The translations under genes and the position numbers were made by a program. A DNA stretch of 15,566 nt, taken from the NCBI GenBank assembly GCA_003024175.1, contig MDYQ01000375.1:1-15566 (forward strand). Reading direction: 5' to 3'. Each line of letters begins with the position of its first letter. Positions within the stretch are counted from its first letter, which is position 1. The notes under the pieces were generated by a model. That model was not told where the DNA came from. It was given only the letters and a program-made list of their open reading frames with translations, and ran no database searches. Source of the stretch: Planoprotostelium fungivorum. Its lineage: Eukaryota > Evosea > Variosea > Cavosteliida > Cavosteliaceae. Below are positions 10,086 to 15,566 of the stretch, piece after piece.

Positions 10086-10289
10086 TCAGTCTTCGTTGAT
10101 GAAGCTGTTCCCCATAACAGCTTTCTTGCACTGAGGGATGAAGGTGATGTACGGATCACTCTCAAAGAGATCTGGAACTTCTCCTGAGGCCAGAAGAATG
10201 TTCATTCTCCGAGAAGGATGACTACATCCTCGCATCGACAGAATATATGCATATCTCCTCTCTTGCAAAACACAGACTGTAGTCAAGAT
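10086..10289 (-). pseudogene. Fragment of cytoplasmic dynein heavy chain, AAA4 region
   Basis: The minus strand reads RRMNILLASGEVPDLFESD followed by PYITFIPQCKKAVMG. This matches the conserved part of dynein-1 heavy chains just after the AAA4 Walker B, where an MN.LLA.GEVP.LFE.DEY....QCK pattern is usual. Upstream, another frame gives EEICIYSVDARM, resembling the preceding Walker B strand, so the frame is broken near 10230. A stop follows at 10086. Normal dynein heavy chains exceed 4000 residues; only about 70 are recognisable here. In the intact protein this module is part of the AAA motor ring that walks on microtubules. It is a relic or a badly broken gene, opposite in strand to the myosin relic beside it. 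Confidence 0.7.
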
Positions 10290-10334
10290 ATAAGATTTTT
10301 GCGTTGATGAGCAACGAGAGAATCACTTCACGAT

Positions 10335-11000
10335 GTGAGTCTTGCTGCGCATCAGCAGATCCAGTACTTGCTATTTGTTACATACCGTTGTGCGGCATAC
10401 ATCTTGAGCTCTGGCTCGGTGGGTGATACGCCTGAAGCGACACCTCTCTACGGAGAGGACATCATCCACCAGTACAGGTCATTCTCCCATCACCTTCACC
10501 TCAAACTGAAGACCCTGACAAAAGAGGGGACTGGAAAACGACCTGCCACCTCACATCTTTGCCATCGCCGACGCCTCATACGATGCACTCTTGAAGATTA
10601 ATGCGAGCCAGTCCGTTCTCATCTTGGGTCAATCGGGAGCAGGAAAGACGGAGACAACAAAGTATCTCATGAAGCACCTCGTTGAGTCCACGACGAGAGG
10701 GGAGACTGAAGAGGGTCAGGGGAGGTGGCAGGTGTCAAGAGGTTGACGGAGGACGACATTCAGAATCGCATCATGCAGGCTAATCCCATCTTGGGCCTTT
10801 GGAAACGCAAAGACACTGCGTAACAACAACTCCTCTCGATTCGGAAAGTTCATCAAGGTGAAGCTGCAGCGATTGCATTCGACTCAGAACTGAACGGCTC
10901 ACTCAACAGCTGCACTTGTGAATAAACACATCGTGTCGTCCAGAGAGCAATTGAAAGTGCAGGCCGCAGACAGCTTCCATCATCTGAGACAGTCAGGTGA
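10335..11000 (+). pseudogene. Myosin motor-domain fragment, frame-broken
   Basis: One frame gives TPLYGEDIIHQYR up to 10477. A 49-nt intron (10478-10526) joins it in phase to GLENDLPPHIFAIADASYDA and then to the P-loop GQSGAGKTETTKYLMKHL (Walker A GxxGxGKT). The frame stops at 10744-10746. A second frame resumes at 10734 with VKRLTEDDIQNRIMQANPIL. A third from 10795 reads AFGNAKTLRNNNSSRFGKFI, which contains the switch I region (NNNSSRFGK). Weak traces such as FDSEL and RVVQ follow to about 11000. These are ATP-binding elements of the myosin head; the N-terminal part, most of the motor, the neck and the tail are not visible. With at least two frameshifts and no downstream motor, a pseudogene is most likely. 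Confidence 0.85.
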
Positions 11001-11214
11001 GAGAACTGAGGGAAACTTCGTTGAACAGAGAAGGTACGTATGATCTGGGGGACACTGACGAAGACGAATCAAAGAATTTTTGAGATCTATTAGAAACCTT
11101 TTCCATCGTTGGACTGGAGAGTGCTGAGGTGAAACGAGCTTCATCTCATCCATCACAACCATCATCATCACTCGTTTGACGTGAATCGTCGATTCATTTC
11201 GACCTGTCCGATCC
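11001..11214. other. Sequence between myosin relic and acidic repeat
   Basis: An 86-codon minus-strand frame spans this area but has no recognisable family and looks like chance. Short CATCAT-rich words occur near 11140-11170. Nothing else seen. Confidence 0.3.
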
Positions 11215-11547
11215 TTGCGAGTCGTCGCCGGGTCCTTCATTTTGGAACGTCAATTTTCTCTTGGACGAAACGAAGACGTGGCACACTGCCACCGTATCGA
11301 ATCGTCCTATCTTATCCCTCGAGAAGTTGCCACGGAGGTGGTGATAGACGTGTCGACAGGGGTGGTGGTGGATGATGTGTCCACAGAGACAGTCGATGGT
11401 GATGAGGTCGTGGCTACAGAAGCAGTTGATGATGACGATGCTGTGTCCACAGGGGTCGTCGATGATGGCGATCCTGTGTCCACAGAGGCAATCGATGATA
11501 TGATTGCAGAGGTGGTAGAAGAAGCCAATGCAGCGATGGCAATTTGA
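11215..11547 (+). CDS. Open frame encoding an acidic Val/Asp/Thr repeat, doubtful gene
   Basis: The frame encodes 110 residues. Residues 1-45 are unremarkable; from about residue 46 the protein is made of 11-residue units such as VSTGVVDDGDP and VATEAVDDDDA, ending with EVVEEANAAMAI. The opposite strand is also open for 99 codons and would encode a Ser/Thr-rich mucin-like repeat (SVDTGSPSSTTPVDTASSSS). An unshifted repeat whose unit is a multiple of three stays open easily, so coding is not proven on either strand. It lies between two broken genes and has no recognisable domain. Confidence 0.35.
   Translation: MRVVAGSFILERQFSLGRNEDVAHCHRIESSYLIPREVATEVVIDVSTGVVVDDVSTETVDGDEVVATEAVDDDDAVSTGVVDDGDPVSTEAIDDMIAEVVEEANAAMAI
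11350..11508. repeat. Five-unit tandem repeat, mostly 33 bp period
   Basis: Units start at 11350, 11377, 11410, 11443 and 11476, giving spacings of 27, 33, 33 and 33. Each begins with GTGTCCACAG or a close variant (GTGTCGACAG, GTGGCTACAG) and continues into a GTCGATGATG-like acidic half. Units differ by substitutions, but the period stays a multiple of three, which keeps the frame. Confidence 0.9.
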
Positions 11548-11718
11548 CTTTTATTACCCAGGTGATGATTTCTCTGGGATGAATTATTGGATACATCAGG
11601 ACACACTTAGGATCGATCTCTTTGACGAGGTGACGATGTCGTAGGCAACCTTAATTATCTTAACCAGTCGGACCATGGTGAACATTCACTTTGAAGGAGA
11701 GAATACGTAGGAAGTTCA

Positions 11719-11830
11719 CCAAAGAAGAGAGAAGGTGGTTAGGTTCCTGCTGGCTGTCTTTTTCTGCCGTATACGCCCACGGGAAGGTAACAAACCAGAA
11801 ATCATGAGACAGATTTTGCCTCAAAAGTGA
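11719..11830 (+). pseudogene. Possible N-terminal helical segment of the DNA ligase IV-like relic
   Basis: An open stretch after an ACGTAG acceptor-like site reads REKVVRFLLAVFF and, later, EIMRQILPQ before TGA at 11828-11830. In DNA ligase IV the N-terminal adenylation-associated helical region has a similar pattern (a helix, then FYP.MRLILPQ). It lies upstream of and on the same strand as the clearer ligase exons. Between 11830 and 12200 I found only weak coding traces (for example VLSNSNLTSEGRDLL near 12090), in shifting frames. The assignment is tentative. Confidence 0.35.
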
Positions 11831-12203
11831 GACGGGCAGATCGCTTTCGCGCTCTGTTATGTCAGGTGATTCTTTGGATCATCTCATAGATAACGAAAGC
11901 AGTCAAAATAAGACCCTATGTTCAATGTCAAGTGATGTCGTACTTTGCGACATCTTTGCATAGAATACGTTGCCGACGAACCTCTCTTTGTGTGTGACAA
12001 ATCCTGCCCATAAGGTGAGACTATAGAAGGATCGTGCGTGAGATCATCTCCCCCGACTTCTCTCGATTCAAAACTCTCTTACCCTAGGTCCTCAGCAACT
12101 CGAATCTCACGTCAGAGGGGAGAGATTTATTGTGTCCTCTGTCGTGAGACAGAAGGCCCTCCTGGTCTATAAGAACGTCGCCTAGAACACACCCAGGCAC
12201 TCA

Positions 12204-13028
12204 AGAACCCCCTCGTCGACAGCCACCGAGCAGAAATGGATCGTTCGCATCATTCTCAAAGGTAAGACTTGCGATTGCACTTCACCTGATCGATCGATGC
12301 GATTAGATCTGAAGATCGGAATGTCAGAGAAGACCGTATTGCAGTTCTTCCAGCTCTTCAATGTCTCTTCAAATCTCCGTGCTGTGTGTCAAGAACTGAA
12401 GACACCAGGATATAAGGTCGGCAACGCTTCATCTGAGAGACGTCACGATCGCACGTCATGATCTCGTCCGGTCCATCAACCTCTTCAATCCGATCAAGCC
12501 TATGCTGGCCAGTTGTCACGCACCAGAGAATGTCATCAAAGCGATGAGCGGTGATCCCTTCATCGTCGAAGAGAAATTCGACGGGGAGAAAGTTCAGATC
12601 CATAAGAATGGAAGAGAGGTGAAAGTTGAAGTTTTGCGTTCCAAGAGAACACCGGCAAGCAGTTGTGCTGTGAGCTCTTCTCCCATCCATCCCTGACGTT
12701 TCACAGATGTCGCATTTGATCTCCTCTACGTCAGCAATCGATCTGTAATGGATCTCCACGCTTTCACAGCGTATGGTCCTTCTCAAGAGTGAGCGGTGCA
12801 TACGAACGAAAGCGAGGATCATAAAAGTTGTAGAGCAGAGAGAAGCGAAGACGGTGGAAGATATCACAAAGGCAGTCGATCAGGCCATACTGAAGAGGTA
12901 CGTACCGTACGTATACGTGCGTACCTGATCGCGGCAGAGAGGAGGGCATCATGATCAAGAATCTCGACCCCACACAGCGTCGACCACTTCTCACTGAGAG
13001 GCAAGATCTGGATGGCTGCAATCTCTAG
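12204..13028 (+). pseudogene. DNA ligase IV-like gene, frame-broken and internally shortened
   Basis: The segment STATEQKWIVRIILK joins, across a 45-nt intron (12262-12306), to DLKIGMSEKTVLQFFQLFN, the EQKW.IR.I.KDLK.G signature typical of ligase IV. A +1 shift between 12418 and 12457 leads to NPIKPMLAS and the adenylation motif EEKFDGEKVQIHKNG, whose Lys (codon 12574-12576) is the expected AMP-accepting residue. Another frame then gives FAFQENTGKQLC, a 37-nt intron (12670-12706), and YVAFDLLYVSN (motif IIIa-like). After a further shift near 12758 it reads TLSQRMVLLKSE up to a 40-nt intron (12898-12937), then EEGIMIKNLD (motif IV). A stop follows at 13026. Residues between motifs I and III are missing, as are motif V, the OB domain and the BRCT repeats. 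The intact enzyme seals breaks in non-homologous end joining; this copy should not be active. Confidence 0.85.
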
Positions 13029-13513
13029 CCTCTGGTTGCCCCGCTCGACAGAATCGTAAGAGAGTGGCCTCAACACCTCCCCAGAAGCCTCGATCCAACG
13101 CCACAAGGAAGAAATTTTCCAAGTGCTCATTCGGGTATTATACAAAAATGAACGGGGCGAATTGAGAAAACAAACATCCTTTACGAAGTCATAAAAGACA
13201 CAAGTAATAAGAGACAAAGAAGAAATTATACAAGACTCAATCTGAGACAATTAGGAGCCCAACCCGCTACGGGAAACACAACGGTAAACATGTTTATGAA
13301 ATAGACTAAACAAAAAATGCCAGGCGCGTGAAAAATCTCATCTCGCGTTAATTACCGTGGCAATCATTGTAAACGGCTTAAAAAACCGTTAATGCGGTCG
13401 TCACACATCTCATCTATTCAATAAGACATCAGGTGAGGAACAGATCCATTTCTTTCAGATAAAAGGTCCACGTTTCATGTCCTCATAGAGTTACAGAGTC
13501 AAAGTAGCGTAAG
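13029..13513. promoter_or_regulatory. Intergenic region upstream of the PWWP gene
   Basis: There is no gene here. It should hold the promoter of the gene starting at 13514. A short inverted repeat AACGG...CCGTT lies at 13372-13390, and GGCGCGTG (13323-13330) and CTCGCG (13342-13347) lie before it. AACGG is a MYB-type core, but the link is only inferred. No TATA box at a convincing position. Minus-strand frames over 12864-13250 have no recognisable content. Confidence 0.3.
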
Positions 13514-15083
13514 ATGGGAGAGCCAGGAGAGATCGTATGGGTCAAGTTTGGATCTTATCCAATGTGGCCAGCAAAGGTACCTCTCTTTATATCGATAGCA
13601 CATCCCAACGTGATCCGTAAATGATATGATACAGGTAACACCAATGGAGGAGCTACCCAAGAAGGTCAAAGACAAGATGAAACATACAGAAGACCAACAA
13701 ATTGTCTACTTCTTTGGATCTGAAGATTAGTGAGTGACGATATCACATGGAGGACCCTTCCCTGACATAAATAGTGCCGCCGTGGCAATCAACGGAGTCC
13801 AGAAATGGGAGGAAGGCTACGAGAAGAACAAAACACCTAAAAAGGGAGGAAAGCAGTTCATTAAAGCTCTGAAGCAGGCCGAGTTCTGGCTGAAACACAA
13901 GAGACATATGGATCCTGAGGATGAAGAGGAAGGCGAAGAAGCCTCCACACCCAAGACGAAGAGGAGCAGGAGATCTAGCGCCGCCTCCACCAACGGAGAT
14001 GACTCTGCAGAGGAGAGTGAGGAGAAGCCCAAGAGGGGCGAGAAGAGAAGGTGAGCGAATCTCAGGAATCAGTCTGACACAGGACAGTCGATCACCGAGC
14101 AAAGAGAAGGGAAAGAAAGAGGAGAAGAAGAGAGACAGAAGGAAATCCAGAGATGCAGGATCTGATGATGAGGGGAAGAGAAAGAGGACACACAATGAAG
14201 AGAAGTCCCCCAGGAGAACCTCTAGAAGTTCGAATCGAGAGAACGAAGGTGAGACAAATGGCTACGAGGAAACTAAAGATGAGCAGATAAGAGCGTTGAA
14301 ACACCAGATCACAGTCACGAACACAATGGAAATACTTCCAAGAGTGACATCGTGTCCACACCTTCTGTTGATCGAGCAAATCGTAAACAGGTGTGTAGAG
14401 GATGATGGGATGTTGAGTGATAACAATAGATCAACTCTGCCAATGTGGCTGCTGTGACGAACAGTATCTGCAAGCATCCTATAGCCAAGTGAGGAGAAGG
14501 GGGGAGGAGATGATGACAGGAACACAGGTATTTCAAGTTTGCCGTGGTAGAGGATAATGTTGAGGGCACCGTCACTGCCAAGGCGTACTGGTCGGAGAAT
14601 AGACCTGACATACAAGCTGAAGTGCATCCCTCTGTCAGCTCTCTGTGAGTCAATCTTTGGGTCTTCTTTCTTGTACTCGATCTGTCAGTCTTCTTTTTCG
14701 ATCACTGAAATTCATTTAATCATTCGATGTCTTCTGACCCTCATAGTCACTTCTTGATGGATATCACTGCCTATTTGGCCTGTTTGAATCAACTGAATGA
14801 ATCAGAGGACGCAGTGACAATAGGTGAGAGAACGGTACAAGGTCACTCGATGATAGAGACAGACTTCACAAGCACAGTGCTGCAGAAGATCCCAAAAGCG
14901 AGCGTGGTGACATTGAAAGCCCACGTATTACAATTCGGAGATAACAATGTCATTGTGGAGTGTGAAGCGTACGTCTCTGAGCAGAGTCTCGTGGCGAAGG
15001 CTAAAGTCATCAAGTCGATTGTACATCCAGACGTACCTCTGTCTAAGGAGGCCACACCTACCACGAAGAAGAAGGAAGATTAG
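13514..15083 (+). CDS. PWWP-domain protein with C-terminal hot-dog (thioesterase-like) domain, 8 exons
   Basis: Exons: 13514-13576, 13635-13729, 13775-14050, 14088-14248, 14308-14390, 14430-14488, 14528-14644, 14747-15083. They sum to 1191 nt (396 residues plus stop) with every intron phase matching; introns are 37-102 nt with mostly GTGAG donors. Residues 5-53 are a PWWP domain: GEIVWVKFGSYPMWPAK carries the PMWP core, and YFFGSEDY the aromatic strand; a helix region (KGGKQFIKALKQAEFWLKH) follows, as in GLYR1/NP60 and HDGF-like proteins. Residues about 100-225 are a Lys/Arg/Glu/Ser linker (SRSPSKEKGKKEEKK), probably nuclear. From about 240, KHPIAKYFKF, HFLMDITAYLACL and the strands SVVTLKAHVLQFGDNNVIV and SLVAKAKVIKSI fit a PaaI-type hot-dog fold. 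The usual HGG motif is not present, though an Asp in the central helix is. PWWP domains bind methylated histone tails and DNA; the hot-dog part could be catalytic or only structural. Confidence 0.85.
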
Positions 15084-15180
15084 TAACCCCTCAATACATT
15101 ATCAATCTAGATTTTATCTCTTTCGTTCATTGTATTGGTTCATTCGTTTTGTGAATTCGTGTTGCAGGACTACGACTTGT
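15084..15180. other. Short convergent intergenic region
   Basis: Only 97 bp separate the stop codons of two convergent genes, so their 3' untranslated regions probably overlap. AATACATT and TTTTATC words near 15095-15120 could act in polyadenylation on either strand, but no canonical AATAAA is present on the plus strand. Confidence 0.4.
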
Positions 15181-15566
15181 TTATTGTTCAAAGTACTGCT
15201 GGTGAGAGGAGAGAAGCCTGAGGGGTCTCAAGGGAGGTGACGTCTCAATGCCAGCCTTATTTCTCTCTGAGATGGGTGGGAGTCTGCCCTTCTTCCCTCC
15301 AAACATTCGGCTCATCTCGCTGTTCCTCTCCATTCGAATCACCTCCAAATTGATTCGAGCCTGCTCATCGAAGTCTGTCGGTTGGTGATCCGTCTCTGAC
15401 ATGACGATCTGTGCGTAGCTCTCTGCCCTACTCCTTCCCTCTTGCTCTGAAACCATCGGAAGAGACGATAACGATCCTTGAGAGTGGCTCAGATTGTCAG
15501 AGGACTTCTTCTGCCTATCTGCGGTGGACAACCGTCTTGCAGTGTTGGTTGAAGGTGGTAAAGGTA
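15181..15566 (-). CDS. 3' end of an unrecognised minus-strand gene (partial)
   Basis: The frame is open from the window edge to the stop at 15183-15181, about 127 residues. It starts PLPPSTNTARRLSTADRQKK and is Ser-rich (SHSQGSLSSLPMVSEQE). It continues with a charged, probably helical stretch (DEQARINLEVIRMERNSEMS) and a basic tail (MFGGKKGRLPPISERNK). Low-complexity Ser/Gln and Arg/Glu content suggests a disordered C-terminus. The protein's main domain lies outside the window, so no function can be given. An internal ATG at 15531 is not needed as a start, because the frame runs on upstream. Confidence 0.65.
   Translation of the reverse strand, partial: PLPPSTNTARRLSTADRQKKSSDNLSHSQGSLSSLPMVSEQEGRSRAESYAQIVMSETDHQPTDFDEQARINLEVIRMERNSEMSRMFGGKKGRLPPISERNKAGIETSPPLRPLRLLSSHQQYFEQ

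Noticed and set aside
12358-12867. Longest single open frame in the window, 169 codons on the minus strand
   Set aside because: It lies antisense to the ligase IV-like exons, which carry recognisable motifs on the plus strand; its own sequence matches no family I know.
13743-14195. 150-codon minus-strand frame rich in Leu, Phe and Ser
   Set aside because: It is the mirror of the Lys/Arg/Glu-rich linker of the PWWP gene, whose purine-rich codons leave few stops on the other strand.
13921-14457. 178-codon plus-strand frame in the PWWP gene region
   Set aside because: It crosses four introns of the PWWP gene and mixes two frames; only its part over exon 4 (14088-14248) is truly coding.
1-15566. 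tRNA, rRNA, riboswitch, bacterial operon or CRISPR features
   Set aside because: None seen; spliced genes and eukaryote-specific proteins make the bacterial categories inapplicable, and no tRNA-like T-loop and arm combination was found by eye.

Overview
This is a eukaryotic nuclear window, not a bacterial one. Its clearest genes are split by many short GT-AG introns (mostly 37 to 130 nt), so single long open frames mean little here; the longest uninterrupted frame is an antisense shadow. Fragments of cytoplasmic dynein heavy chain, myosin and DNA ligase IV, and a coiled-coil/WD40 gene, fit a compact-intron protist or similar microbial eukaryote. I cannot name the species from sequence alone.

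Layout. (1) 1-1476, minus strand: an unrecognised gene whose coding signal keeps changing frame; its far end runs off the window. (2) 1815-4043, minus: an apparently intact 11-exon gene for a protein of about 500 residues, with an N-terminal charged coiled coil and a seven-bladed WD40 propeller. (3) About 4900-9350: an AT-rich block with no intact gene. It holds two copies of a 130-134 bp MITE-like element with terminal inverted repeats and 4-bp target duplications, several short coding remnants (some perhaps transposon-derived) and low-complexity DNA. (4) About 10086-13028: broken pieces of three conserved genes: the AAA4 region of dynein heavy chain (minus), a myosin motor around the P-loop (plus) and a DNA ligase IV-like gene (plus). 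An acidic 33-bp tandem repeat lies between the last two. Key motifs survive but the frame is broken repeatedly. (5) 13514-15083, plus: an intact 8-exon gene joining an N-terminal PWWP domain, a Lys/Arg/Glu-rich linker and a C-terminal hot-dog (thioesterase-like) domain. (6) 15181-15566, minus: the 3' end of an unrecognised gene, convergent with the PWWP gene.

The genes do not form a pathway. The most notable points are the PWWP/hot-dog fusion, which reads in frame across seven introns; the MITE pair, one copy of which appears to interrupt an older reading frame that becomes continuous when the element and one target duplication are subtracted; and the contrast between two indel-free multi-exon genes and the frame-broken relics beside them.
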